64,000 nt of DNA from the NCBI RefSeq assembly GCF_030247185.1, contig NC_080570.1, positions 3,596,001 through 3,660,000 of the forward strand, written 5' to 3'. The notes beneath the pieces were generated by a model. That model searched no databases. It saw nothing but the letters and a program-made list of their open reading frames with translations, and was not told where the DNA came from. The translations under genes and the position numbers were made by a program. Shown one piece after another: positions 1 through 11,310 of this stretch (its first letter is position 1; each line of letters begins with the position of its first letter). The DNA comes from Malaya genurostris. Taxonomy: Eukaryota > Arthropoda > Insecta > Diptera > Culicidae.

Positions 1-473
1 ATGGATCAGCAGTCATTTGCCTATCTGTTCGTACAGTATGAACAATGTCCGCGATAATCGTTTCTCCCGTCAGCAGTGAACTTCGCACTGTAATAAGAAT
101 TTTGTGTGCTAAAGAATCTTCAGCAGCTGAAATGCAGCGTAAGCCATGTCTAGTTAATGGATAAGTGTGATCAAAGTATTTTGATATTTCGCTGAACTTG
201 CTGATTGGGACTTGGAGTGCGGTTTCCGCTTTTCGCTTCGGGGATGAATTCAAGAGTCAGAAAACCTCTCTTTTTCGTGTATTAAGTGTAACACAAATGA
301 AAACAAAGAGAATATTGAAATAAAAAATAATGGCATTTATTGTACTATCCAATATGAATAAATGTTACATGTGTTGTATTTGGAAACCAACTATCAGGGT
401 TTCTTAAAAATAATACACTTATAAAAAACTCGATACACTAAATTTATCACGTCTTCACCCGGAGGGCACTAAG
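1..473. other. Intergenic and 3' flank
   Basis: No coding region was recognised in this stretch. It contains the presumed 3' UTR of the minus-strand gene that ends at 474. A minus-strand AATAAA lies at 341..336. Confidence 0.5.
336..341 (-). terminator. Polyadenylation signal AATAAA
   Basis: The plus strand reads TTTATT here, which is AATAAA on the minus strand. It lies about 135 bases past the stop codon of the unknown secreted-protein gene. The spacing fits its polyadenylation signal. The hexamer is common in AT-rich DNA, so this is inference from position. Confidence 0.5.
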
Positions 474-1157
474 CTAAACTCTCCCAGCCGCCGCCCTTCT
501 TTCGCTGGAATCCCGCACAACTTGATTCAGATGTTGGAACTTATCGATTGCCACTTTGACCAATTCGGCCGCCCGTTTGACTCGATCCGCGGTCACCTGT
601 TCGCCGATGGTGGTCAATACCTGCTGGGTAGCATCACCGAGTCCGAATGCTCTTGCGGTCCGGAACGACAGCGTACAGAATGGGGTGAAGAAGCAAAGTA
701 CCGCCGTGAGTAGTGTTCCCAATCCGACTACCCCGGCCGAACCTAGCACCAGAGAGACAACCTGACCGATGAACGAAGCCACCGACCGGGCCGAAGGAAT
801 CACCGAGCGGAACGAGTCGAAGATGGTGCGGCGTTCTGCTATCGGAGCCACCGGGACGAGATAGCCTTCGAATCCTTTCGACGGAATGGTGGCAAATGCG
901 GTCGAATCATACGGTGATCCTCCGTAGACTTGACTACTGCCAACCGGATAGTTGTGACCGGTGTAGGAATGAACGTACTGCTGAACGGCATCCTGCGGAA
1001 CGAATTTGTGATAGATGGTTGGATCGTAGGCTGGATTGTTCATCACGGGTCGGTCACTGGTTTGTGGAGTCACAGCCGCCACCGAGGACTCCGGAACCTC
1101 GGCGCAAACACTTAGCACCAAACATAGAAAGAAAGCTACAATCACTTCACGACACAT
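474..1157 (-). CDS. Secreted or membrane protein of unknown function, 227 aa
   Basis: Single-exon reading frame with a TAG stop at 476..474. I start it at the ATG at 1157..1155 because the residues that follow (MCREVIVAFFLCLVLSVCAE) form a signal peptide with likely cleavage after residue 19. The in-frame ATG at 1223 lies upstream of the predicted transcription start near 1211. After the signal peptide comes a Pro/Tyr/Ser-rich stretch (NPAYDP, HSYTGHNYP, VYGGSPYDS), then a hydrophobic segment near residues 126-164 with two cysteines in FFTPFCTL, then a Lys/Arg/Gln-rich, probably helical C-terminus. The segment is long enough for one or two membrane passes. I do not recognise the family. The GC content and codon pattern stand out from the AT-rich flanks, which supports a real gene. 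Confidence 0.75.
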   Translation of the reverse strand: MCREVIVAFFLCLVLSVCAEVPESSVAAVTPQTSDRPVMNNPAYDPTIYHKFVPQDAVQQYVHSYTGHNYPVGSSQVYGGSPYDSTAFATIPSKGFEGYLVPVAPIAERRTIFDSFRSVIPSARSVASFIGQVVSLVLGSAGVVGLGTLLTAVLCFFTPFCTLSFRTARAFGLGDATQQVLTTIGEQVTADRVKRAAELVKVAIDKFQHLNQVVRDSSERRAAAGRV

Positions 1158-1208
1158 TTCTAAGAGCACCGATGAGACACGTGCTGACAACAGGACTTTT
1201 ACTAACCG

Positions 1209-1245
1209 ACTGAACCCATTCATCACCCAAAGAACACATCTTATA
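1209..1245 (-). promoter_or_regulatory. Core promoter (TATA + initiator) of the unknown secreted-protein gene
   Basis: On the minus strand TATAAG begins at 1245. An arthropod-type initiator TCAGT lies at 1213..1209, with its A at 1211, 34 bases downstream. This gives a 5' UTR of about 54 bases before the ATG at 1157. Spacing of 33-34 between TATA and initiator A recurs in front of GSTD1 in this window. Confidence 0.65.
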
Positions 1246-3610
1246 GTGCGATGGCAACGGAAGGACGAAACAAAAAACAGGACAATCGAATTCCAGGAAA
1301 AATTTACAGCAAATTTCAATCACTGACCGATCTTCTCCTAATGGAATTTAGAAGTGGCAACGAGAATGCAATTCTATTCCTTGATCGGAGGCTGCTGCTG
1401 GTGCTGTGTAAATGTGTAAATTGCAGTACAGCAAAGAGCAGGTAAGGAAATTCCTTTTCGTCTCTTATTTTTGGCTATCCATTTTTCTTATCGTTGTGGC
1501 ACGGGACTTGGACGGGTCAGGTGTCTAGGTGAGATAAGACACATTGTTTGTCTTCTTCACTGGGATTAGAAGGTTGAAGTAATAAGTGAAAAAAGGATTT
1601 CTCTACCTGAACGATGCTCCTACCGTGGCAGCATTAGTTCTGTTGGAAACTGGATGCAAACTATTTTCAACTCGTAAGATAAATCATACACAAATGGAAA
1701 TTTTTAAACCAAGTTTTTTGGCGCCACTAATCTTCTTTTCACACCGCAATATAAAAAAAAGTGTGTTGAGGCTCTTTTTATAACGTATGGCTTTCTTTCG
1801 ATGATTCATTTCTATAAAAAATTCATCATTTGGACTCTCTCAAACAACGTTTGATTGATTTTTAAATTTCTTAGCTTGAAACTTGAACCGAGATTAAGTT
1901 TCACGAAGTACACTTAAAAAGACTAAATCCCTTCATTCTTCCATCTCTTTCTAGGTAAACATACGAACGATTCAACGGACGGACATCAAATTAAGAAGCA
2001 CGATTCTCTGCTCTGAACACAAATTTAAATTTCCGGTGAGCAGTAGGTCATGATTTTCGTGAAATCTAACAGGTAGGCAACATGTTACCATGGGAACAGC
2101 AGTCGAGAGCTTCAGAATGGAAGAACAACAATTGCCACGTAGGCAGTTAGTTAGTAACTTCAAATCTCGACGACGTCAACCTAGTTTATGAATGACCACA
2201 AAGTTGAGCGCGCGAATACTTTCATCGTTGATATGTATACTGACAGCTATCCTTCTTTTTCCGAAACCGTTTTTTTTTATGCCAAATGTCTTAGAATTGC
2301 ATGAAACATCGAAACATTTCCAAACCGGTTCCAAATAAAAACTATAGAAAGATGCGTCTGCCAAAGTTTACAACACCGGCAACCGTCGAAAAGAAAAAAT
2401 ATTTTTTATTCAAAAATAAGACAACAACAACGAAGATGAATCAATGGACGAGGACGCGATTGATGAATCAGTAGCCTCCCAAGACCTAGAATAAAGGTAT
2501 CGCATAAACCTAGCTCAAAAAATATATTGCAATTTGAACCGTGTCAAATGAAACAAATAAATAAATGTTATACATGAAAAGTAGACGGCCAAACAATCCG
2601 ATTCCGGCTATTCTTTCAAGAATTGAAGAAAATTGTGTTGAAAACTACCACATTGTTAAATATGGTGGCATCATTACAGGCAGAAAGGCATCATTACATC
2701 ACTAGGTGGATTGGAACAGGTGTTTTTTTTTCAAAAAAATATTTTTTTCAACAAAATTACAAACCAGATTTCGACTTTTCTTGCATTTCGAAGACATTTG
2801 GCATCACAAAAATTTTTTCGATTCCGGAAATCCCAAAGTCGATTTTTTTCAAACAATTTTTTGTTAATATAAAACCAGATCTCGATGTTTCATAAATTAT
2901 TTAAGACATTTGGCAACAGAAGAAAATTTCTATAGTTTTGCGGTTTTGGCTTTCTTATACAGAAAGTTTATGCAATTACTTTGAAGGGGTTGGAATCCAC
3001 TAGGAGATTGATAGTACCTATTATCTTTCTCCGGACAGTACCAGTGTAGATGCCGTGTGGAATTCGCGGAAAATGTATTTTCCAAGAATAGATACACCGG
3101 GATTCCTGCTTCCATGTCGTAAAAGGCAGTAGTGTCTTTTTTTCTTAAGTTATCAGATTTTTTCAACGTTTCACATCTGATTACTCTATTTCAATAAATT
3201 ATCTCTTCATTAAAACTTCATTCAATTTATCAATTTTCGGCTAGATTGTGAGAAAAGTTTTATTTGGTATTTTTTCTTTCATGTTATTGCTTGTCTTTCA
3301 CAATTATAAATTGAATGATAAAAATCAACTATTGCGAAGATCCGTTAATAATCAATGTTAATAACAGTGATAACATAGATACTTCTTTGTTTGATAAATT
3401 AATAATTTTTTTTCGGTAGCCGGCTGCCCAGATCCACAAAAAAAAATTAACAATTTTTCGCGGTAAATAATTAAGTGGAAATAAAAAACAATCAAAACGC
3501 GCGTGAAATCTGTTGACCTTTGTTTGGCGGTTTAAAATTATTTTATATATTTTATATAATATGTCCTACAATTCAATTCATCATTGTAGTCTTGTAGTCA
3601 CCATTTAGAA
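1246..3610. other. Intergenic with decayed dispersed-repeat pieces
   Basis: I see no gene here. Pieces at about 2255-2370 and 2690-2930 share phrases with repeats at 16.3-16.8, 22.8-23.1 and 60.2-60.7 kb, such as wording around 'gaaacatcga' and 'ctaagacatttggca'. The rest is AT-rich, and its short ORFs lack coding character. Confidence 0.5.
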
Positions 3611-4400
3611 AAACCTGTTTTAATCCACCCAGTGGTGTAATGATGCCTTTCTCATGTATAATATTGTGGTATTCTATTCAAAATTTTTCTCTTCGATTTT
3701 TGAAAGAAACTAAGAGATTGTTTGTGCATTAACTAGTATAACATACAGAATGCAACAGAGCTTTGCTCGCGTAGGTCTTCCTTAGGAAACGAAGTGGGTT
3801 CACTATTATATGCACTTCCGGCACCGGAACTCGAGAACCGGTGTAATCGATGTCGGTTCGTACGGCCAAAAACTAACATGACGTACAAACTCTCCTATTT
3901 TTTATTCAAATTTTGAAAATTTTATACAATTTTGCCATCGCACTCTAAATGACGATTTAAATGCTTGGTGTATCCGAAAATAATTTTTGGTAGGACCATC
4001 AGACCTTTCGTTTGACCCTAAGATTGAGAATAACGGTTTTGAGTCCAGTTTACAACATTTTTTACGGTTTTTGTTCCGCTAGTTTAAGTGACGATGTACA
4101 ATATTCAACACACTTTACCCTATAACTCCGGAACCGGAAGTCGGATCCGGATGAAATTCAGGAATTCCTTATGGGACCGTAAGACCTTTCATTTCCAAGT
4201 TTGTCAAAATCGGTTCAGCCATCTCCGAGAAAACCTGATACATACACACACAGACATTGCTCAGCTCGATGAACTGAGTCGAATGGTATATGACACTTTT
4301 ACACAATTTTTACTAGTCGGTTTTTCAAGTTATTTTTTTTATAAAAGATATTTTTTATTCAGGCCTATTCGCGTACAAGCTTTACGTGACCGATTAAGCT
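3611..4400 (+). repeat. Dispersed noncoding repeat, forward copy
   Basis: The copy begins with 'aacctgttttaatccacc' at about 3612 and a 'gtaatgatgcctttctcat' segment. It runs through blocks like 'ccggaagtcggatccg' and ends near 'gctcagctcgatgaac'. The same beginning appears inverted at about 14223, and the internal blocks recur at 4.8-5.3, 13.4-14.2 and 31.6-32.4 kb. There is no conserved ORF, so it behaves as a diverged noncoding interspersed repeat of unknown class. Confidence 0.7.
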
Positions 4401-4404
4401 GAGT

Positions 4405-4767
4405 TTAAGCTGAGTTTTTAGTTTTTCCCTCCTGCGAGGATTGAGGGGCAGTTTGTTCGTGGTTCGTCTCGTCATCCATTGCCGTGGTATTGTTGGTGAT
4501 TTCTTTGCTAGTTGCTGTAGATGCGCCTTGTTGTACATTGTTTGCAGTTGCTGGTTGGTTGGATGGTAAGCTGTTAACTGCAGCTGGTGTACTTTGTTCT
4601 ATAGGGGATACGTAGGATGGTTTCGTTGATACTTCACTGTTGTTGGTTTTATTCGTTACGGGATAAATATGTGTACTAACTTTTCTCGGAGATGACTGTA
4701 TCGATTTTCCCAAAATTAGATTCAAAAGAAAGGCCTTATGGCCCCAAAGAAAATCCCTGACTTTCAT
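4405..4767 (-). other. Doubtful 120-aa ORF in an insert within repeat DNA
   Basis: The first ~35 codons are dispersed-repeat sequence. The remaining ~85 codons (about 4665 down to 4405) are unlike the flanking repeat and encode a Ser/Thr/Gln/Asn-rich peptide ending SSQEGKTKNSA. No domain was recognised. It may be a fragment of a gene or of a mobile element trapped inside the repeat. It is not convincing as a gene. Confidence 0.2.
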
Positions 4768-4789
4768 CTTGATCGGACTTCAGGTTCCG

Positions 4790-5335
4790 GCATTAAAGGT
4801 TGATTAGTTCCAATTTCAAATTACTTACTATTTTTCTCAGAGATGGCATGATCGATTTTTACAAACTTAGATTCAAATAAATGGTCTTATGGTTCTATAG
4901 AAAAAATCTGAATTTCATTTGGATTCAACTCCCGGTTCCGGAATTACAGGATAAAGAGTGTTAATCATTTCAAGCAATTATACAGAGCAGTACTGTCATT
5001 GCTTGGGGGCTCGAATCAGTTCCAATCGATAGGCCTTGTCAGTTGATGGCCAAACGTATCCATTCCGATTACTTCAGTCCCCGGCATCCGGTTCCGGAAG
5101 CACCTGAGATAGTGGTCACAGAATGGAACGAACTCACTTTTCTCAGCGGTGTTATAATCCTCCACATAACTTCTGAATTTCATCCGGATCTGACTTCTGG
5201 TTCCTGTCTTGTAAACTGCACCAGTACGTATATGCGGTGGTACGGAAGAAGAAAGCACAACACCGCCTCTACGAACGAAGCACGCTGTGTGTGGTGTTCG
5301 ATTTCATACACGCGGTAAAGAAAACGAAAACCAAC
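4790..5335. repeat. Dispersed noncoding repeat, second copy
   Basis: Contains the same blocks as 13.8-14.1 kb: 'ggccttgtcagtt', 'ggtggtacggaagaagaaa', then 'acgaacgaagcacgctgtg' followed by 'tggtgttcgatttcatac'. The shared order of blocks shows that these are two copies of one repeat. Confidence 0.7.
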
Positions 5336-5601
5336 ACCGAAGCTTGATTTTGAAAACACAAGGAGAATGGAAACAGATTTTTTCTCTCGAATATATTCAA
5401 TAATGACCTATTCCCGCATTGCACGAATTGTAAAGAAATATGTTCGTTGATCTAGTTACTTTGCTTACAGAATTTGAACTTTATATCGACCTCCTGACAT
5501 AAATATCGGTAAACTGATGATGATCTCTCAATAGTCCAGAACAGCCTTTTATACCGTTGCTTCCCTGTTTCGACCGCGTTCGGAATCATCGCAACACCTG
5601 T

Positions 5602-7139
5602 TTATTGTTTAAGCTTCGATCGAAATAGACCGGCCAACGTATCGGCTCCTGTTTGATTGATTTCCTAGAAAATTTTACGCAATGGTAAGTATCATTGTTA
5701 GAACACATAGCTATCTGCTTGTAACCTTGTAACCGTGTGGTTCCAGTTCTTCCTTGCACTTCGCTAACCACGCTCGCACCTTCGGATACGGATGCAGTTC
5801 GAACTCAAACGCCTCGATTTGCGACACCGAAACGCACAGTGCCAGATCCGCTATCGTAAAATGATTGGCCGCCGCCCATTGGTACTGCTTCAGCATGGCC
5901 TCCAGCCATCCGATAGCCTCTGCCAGTTTAGCCTTCTTCGTTTGGTCCAGGTGGGCTCCAACCAGAATAGTGGGGAACTGCAAAAGTGTTGCGGTTTTTA
6001 ACAGGAATTTTCAATCTGAAATACAATTTCATTCACTCACATAGTAATCCACAACCCGCTGGTACAGTGTTCCCAGATCGAAGTGTAGCCGCTGGTCGAC
6101 GATGGCACGCGAACGGAAATCTTTCGGGTATAGCGATTCGTCCTTGCCGTAAACCGACACCAGGTAGGAAAGGATCACCCGACTGCAAGCAAACAAGAAG
6201 CAAACAGCTCATAACGCATCAACATCAATGCTTTTACGCAGCCCGTTCCCCAGCTGGTCACGTGAATTACGGATTTGGAATGTTTACATGCTTGCCGGAG
6301 AACATTGGGGTGTTCTTGATTGAAGAATTTACGGAAATTTTAAATTTATTTTCGAGTTCCAAGTTCAAATTAGAAACGCTTGTCTCGGATCATGCAAATT
6401 CGAAATTCAGGGTTTAAGAAAAAGAAATGTTAGAACCACCCTTGTGTCCGTGGCAGACAACGCATGAGTAATTTGATACGATTTTTATTTACTATGCTTT
6501 GATCGAAAACTAATTCGGTTTCACTTTCGTTACACGTGACGAGTAATCTCGATAGCATGCACGATATTGGCTTTCGATCATTATTGCGCCCTGTTCTGGA
6601 TTCGTCGTTACCCGACTCCGGATTCCAATTCAACCGTCTCGACAAGCCACGGCGGTAATAAATTATTCAAACGTAACACTTTCAACCGTTCCCTCCCTTA
6701 ATTCATCACCAAATTATTTGATTTATTCGGGATACACAAAAAAAACACCACTTGCGTGCTTGTAACGATTATTAGCTTACTGATGGGACCGGATACGATA
6801 TTCGTCGGTTTTGTTCTAGCCTTGAAACTAGAGAAAACATGTTCGCACTTTAAAAAAATCGATATCCTCGGCAAGACCACGGCTTTTAAACTGGTAAAAG
6901 TTTACAATAGTTTACACCTCCGTTCCACACCCAGCTCACCTTTCCCACAGCACTAGGCCATGATCGTCCAAGGTCGGAATAGTGTGCTGCGGATTCAGTG
7001 CCACAAAATCCGGACTCAACTGTTCACCTTCGAGCACATTCAGCGTCTTTAGTTCCAGCTCCATGCCGATCAGTTTGGCCAGCAGCAGAACCGAACGGCA
7101 CGGTGGCGACGGGGGAAGATAATACAGCACCGGGGTCAT
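5602..7139 (-). CDS. GSTD7: Delta-class glutathione S-transferase, GSTD7-like (4 coding exons)
   Basis: Coding exons on the minus strand: 7139..6940, 6182..6041, 5977..5726 and 5664..5602, giving 218 aa. All have GT-AG introns of 757, 63 and 61 bp, and exon phases join cleanly. The N-terminal thioredoxin-like domain has LYYLPPSPPCRSV with the catalytic serine as Ser11, then NPQHTIPTLDDHG and WESRVI, the glutathione-binding Glu-Ser. The helical C-terminal domain has YQWAAANHFTIADLAL, the N-capping box region. The small last exon supplies EINQTGADTLAGLFRSKLKQ. Its first splice donor lies in a tandem 'GGTTACAAGGTTACAAG', and reading through it would instead end after VTSR. As I recall it, Anopheles GSTD7 is close over the full length. 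Role: conjugation of glutathione to electrophiles in the cytosol. AATAAA overlaps the stop codon. Confidence 0.93.
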
Positions 7140-7205
7140 CTGGCTCCGACTGAAAAACGGAAACTAAAGTACCCGTTTCGATCAAACGTGCGGCGGTTGC
7201 TCACC
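7140..7205 (-). other. 5' UTR of GSTD7-like gene with a 55-bp intron
   Basis: Directly before the ATG the minus strand shows an acceptor (TTTTTCAG, ending at 7150) and, upstream, a donor CTAG|GTGAGC at 7205/7204. This predicts a 55-bp intron in the leader, 7150..7204. A leader intron is common in mosquito delta GST genes. Confidence 0.6.
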
Positions 7206-7423
7206 TAGCGAATTTAGATTGAATCACAGCAACACTCTCGATGCAGTTCCCCAGTTTGAAGCAGTTTATCTTCTGATTTCTCGGTTCCCGAGAGTTTGCT
7301 ACGTTAACCAATCCTAATACGACTTTCGACTAGCCTACTAATTTTTGTTGTTAGGCTCGGCCACTGTTTGTTCTTTTCTTTCTTCAGGACACTCGTTCAC
7401 ACAACATTCAAGTAGTCGTCCCG

Positions 7424-7465
7424 ACTGATACTGACCGCCGACCGGGTGCAGAAGCCGAACAAATA
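7424..7465 (-). promoter_or_regulatory. Candidate core promoter of GSTD7-like gene
   Basis: A TATTTG at 7465..7460 is followed by TCAGT at 7434..7430 (A at 7432, 33 bases away) and a second TCAGT at 7428..7424. The spacing matches two other promoters in this window. The TATA variant is weak, so this remains tentative. Confidence 0.35.
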
Positions 7466-7539
7466 CCACAACATTCCCACTTTCTATGATGTTGCACCAA
7501 CCACCACCCCGCGGGAGCGATTGGTGACCTCCCCCCGTT

Positions 7540-8079
7540 CTAACCGACCGACCGTATTATATTAGTATTATCAAAATGCGACATTGTAAGTAGCACATGG
7601 ACTAGACAAAGCCAAAACCAGCAGCAACAGCAGCAGCAGGTGGAAGGGGTAATATTGTTTTTCAATTGTGGTTCTGTTTCGTAGAAGACAAGGTAAAGAA
7701 CCAGGTGTCGGCGGACGCATTGTTTGGTCCGGTTGCCTAGCAGCAGCAGCAGTAGCAAAAGCAATGGTTTAGGTTTGATTTGTTGTAAACTCTTCCAACC
7801 TTCGAACTGCAGGATTGCATGTTCGATGCGACAGACTAACTGAACCCAATCATAGGAGGCGTGGGCGTCAACTAGGCGTAGGGTGTATCCATTTGTTCTG
7901 GAGGAGCAGGCGATCGTTTCGTCATTGTTGATGCACTTTGTTATGGGTACGTTATTTATAAGTACTTGTGTTGAACAAAATTTCACATTCATAAACTTTA
8001 AATTGTTCCTGCAACGAGCTTGAAAAGTTGAAGTTTTATGTTTGAAACCAATTTCAAATTCAACATTAGCACGTTGCAC
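7540..8079 (-). other. Long ORF over CAG/CTG runs, probably noncoding
   Basis: A 179-codon frame runs through two CAG-rich clusters (about 7620-7641 and 7740-7757), giving poly-Leu and poly-Cys stretches. No domain, signal or family resemblance is visible. The flanking codons look random. It lies upstream of the GSTD7-like gene and more likely reflects trinucleotide repeats that suppress stops. Confidence 0.2.
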
Positions 8080-8498
8080 AGTGTTGCCAAGGTGGTAGAT
8101 ACCCGAAAAAAAATTTTTTTTTGTTCATATGCAACATTAATGCTATCAAATTTTCTAAGAATTCAAGAATCGTAGTTCGAACTTTGGAAATTTTTGAATG
8201 AGAACGAAACTGTCAGAAATTTTTTATATTTCCCATATAAAATGTATAACGTATTTTGTAACTAGAGTTTCAAATGAAGAGGAAACGGCTGTAACTGTTC
8301 ACTAGTAAAGAATTTTGTAGCATTTTTTCTCTACTTTTCGAAAATCTGTGTGCCACCCTGTGTATTCTTGGGCCTTAGAAGTTTTTCTCAATTGATCGTG
8401 AGGTCGAAAAGGAAAATTATGCCCCAGGCTTGAGATGAAAATCATGCCAATATAAATTTTTTAGTAATTTTTAACGAAATACGCCTATGCCTGAAATA

Positions 8499-9568
8499 CA
8501 CGGTAAGACCAAAATCAGCATTTTGGCGAAAAAATTAGTTGATTTTCTGATTTAGTTAGTTATTTTTTGAGACAACTAAAAAAATCTTACTTTTGCTAAT
8601 TTAGATTTTTTAATTCTCATTCCCTTAATAATAATAAAGTATTTGTTGAAATGGCTTTTTTTTAGTTGTTTTCAACCAACATAAATGGTTGAATTGGCTT
8701 CTGCAGTTTGCAGCTATATGACGCACTGTCACCGAAAAAACGTTAACACCGTAATGACTTCTAGCCACTAGATGGCACACTACTGCCGAAAAGAATTTTT
8801 CAGTCTCGTTTGTTTTTTCTATATTGGCAGATATAAATACGACGTTGTATTGGAGAAAAAGACATAAACTTCTTTTAAAATTTATTTCTTCTAAATCGCT
8901 GTTTTCTTCATTCGACTTCGCGAAATTAACTCTCTCACTGAAACCTTTGAGCACTCGGAATACAAGAACCGAATACAAGTAGTACACCAGACGGCGTAGC
9001 CCGGAAGAAACAAAAATCTTCGATTGACTTATACAATAAGCGTGCAACATTCGAAACTCATTTCACTCTGCCACGTAAAAACATTATTACGCACAATCGC
9101 ATTAAATGCACACAAATTCTGAATGAATACACTTTCCACTAAGAGCTTACGGCATTTTTACATATCGGATAAGAAATTTAAATATGCGGATATATCATAG
9201 CACATGCGAAAAACATCATTCTCATGAGTTTTTGGCCAATAAACTTGTTAATAAAACCAATTTCATTTTTGTTTTCTTTGTGCTGTCCTTCAGAAATGAT
9301 GGTAAAAGAAAAATAGAGACAAATTTTCTGATTTTAGTCACAAAATTAGTTGTCAATGAGAATTTCGTGTTTGATTGAAATATTGCTGGTTTGTGTCAAG
9401 GATATTCGCCAACTAAACACATTCTCTAAAAATAAGAGTTTTTTTCAGCAAAGTAAATTCTCAATTTTAACTAATTTAATAGTTATTTTGGAAATTTTGT
9501 TGTTAAAATCAACTAATTCAAAAACAGAAATACGAATTAGGCGCAGAGCAAATTTCGGTCGTTCCGTG
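8499..9568. mobile_element. Putative 1.07-kb inverted-repeat element with TA duplication
   Basis: The left end reads CACGGTAAGACCAAAAT and the right end, reversed, reads CACGGAACGACCGAAAT. Inside each end is a related 'ATTAGTTGATTTT' block. Both ends abut TA (8497-8498 and 9569-9570), which fits a TA target-site duplication of the Tc1/mariner group. No transposase was seen, so it would be a nonautonomous copy. Confidence 0.5.
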
Positions 9569-9570
9569 TA

Positions 9571-10076
9571 GGAATAATGTCACGATATGTATTATCGAAG
9601 CGTCATCACTTCATGTTTGCATTGCATGATTTCCATGAACGTTTCAAAGAGGCCCGTACCCAGGATTTCGTTTCGAGAGAGGCCCTCAGGTGAAAAAAAA
9701 AAATGTTACTGAAGTTGCTTAAGTAGATAACTTCTGGTGTGCTTTTTAGCAGCGTTTTTTACGGACACCTTAATCTCACTATTTTAGGTATTTATTTCTT
9801 AACGTTTAAATTCCACATGTCTAAGACCTTCTGAATGTCCATTTCTAGAGCACAAAAATCAACAAGACTTGTGAATAGATTTTGAGAAGATGGTCCAAGA
9901 TAGCTCCCAGATAATCGGCATAATGATCTTTCCGTCTTATTGGGCTTCCTTGCAGGCACTCGTGCCGCGCCGGCTTCACGACTTTCCATTGTCGTGTAAT
10001 CATTTATTTCTCTGGCGTATAGTAATGGATCCAGCCAAACATGTACTTAAAGTGCACTTGCGTTCGTCGTTTTAGT
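9571..10076. other. Intergenic, no gene seen
   Basis: AT-rich, moderately complex DNA with only short random ORFs. No promoter or repeat was recognised. Confidence 0.4.
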
Positions 10077-10086
10077 CCTGAATAAG

Positions 10087-10516
10087 GGGAGCGGGTCATT
10101 TCGCCGAAAGTCGTCGAATAGGTGGTTTCGCCGAAAGTCGTTTCGTCGAATAGGCGATTTCGCCGAAAGTCGTTTCGCCGAAAGGGTCATGTCTCCTGTA
10201 TGTTATGTCCCCTGTATAACTGATGTGGCGCAGCCACATAACCGAAGCCAAGATGGATCGGCGGCACAAAGCTGCCGAGGTGACGCCAGCTGAGTCGGCC
10301 GCTGACCCGCCGTCGGAAGAGGCGGCCTCTTGCCTACAAACCTGTAACAGCCTCGTTTGCCCGGCCTACTCAAAGCTATGTTTCTTTGCTTTAGTTAGGT
10401 CCGAACGATTCTCAATTCCAATTAGGATTTTAAGACGGCTTCAGGATTCGGCGAAATGACCCATTCGGCGAAATAACCCTTTCGGCGAAACGGCTTTCGG
10501 CGAAATGACCCTGATC
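10087..10516. mobile_element. 430-bp MITE with CGGCGAAA-type inverted repeats, Mutator-like
   Basis: The sequence CCTGAATAAG is duplicated exactly at 10077-10086 and 10517-10526, a 10-bp target-site duplication. The left arm begins GGGAGCGGGTCATTTCGCCG and the right arm, reversed, carries GGGTCATTTCGCCG. Both arms are built of several copies of 'TTTCGCCGAAAGTCG'-type units, and the centre (about 10190-10440) is GC-rich and unique. Duplications of 9-10 bp are typical of Mutator-like elements. There is no transposase gene. Confidence 0.75.
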
Positions 10517-10526
10517 CCTGAATAAG

Positions 10527-11310
10527 TATGTGCGAGATCCAGCGGCAGGATATCTTTCTCATTTGCAGAACCTTGCCCAACTATGGTAAGCTTGCGTACT
10601 TTCTCTTTTCAGTCTTCCAGTACAATTAAGTATCTTATTATTATAGTTATTATATTATTTAGTTTTGACACTGTTCGCTTCGTATCAAACATTGTTTTGT
10701 TTCTGTTTCTGATTTCTGGAGCGGCCCCCGCTCCGGGTACGTACCTGGTTTCAAACGAGGTTTTCTCTATGTATTTTTGTATGTATCTCGCTACTAATTA
10801 TTTTTGGGTTGCATATTTATTTCATATTTCCAATAAAAACAATATTTCAAGGATTTCAACGTCTGATCAATTTAATTGATTTCTATATATTCTATACTAG
10901 CGGACCCTTGCACACTTCGTCTCGTAGTAATGTTAGATTAGAACTTCTTTCTATCATCAATTTTAATGACTATTGAAAAAAATTATTAAAATGCTCTATG
11001 ATAGTGTTTCTCAATCAAAAACTCCCAAGCTTTGTTGACGGTAACAGGAAACCCGAACGGATGGAAAATTGATGTTCAAATTCAAATGACATAACAGTGG
11101 TGATCATTGCGAATACGTGTAATAAAAGCTTTTTCACCTTTGAATTTGCCAGTCAAAATTATTGCGCCTCGATAACATTTGCCAGTTGCTTTTAAACTTT
11201 AAACTTGGTTCTGTACTTGTTCCTGTATTTTCTGCACTTGCATCTGTACTTTATGTGCTTGTATCTGAATTTTATGCACTTGTGCAACGAGTGCAGGAAC
11301 CGGCACAGAA
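10527..11310. other. Intergenic, no gene seen
   Basis: AT-rich. Just before the hairpin, 11200-11290 has a loose repeat of 'ctgtactt'/'cttgtatctg' words that lead into it. Confidence 0.4.
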
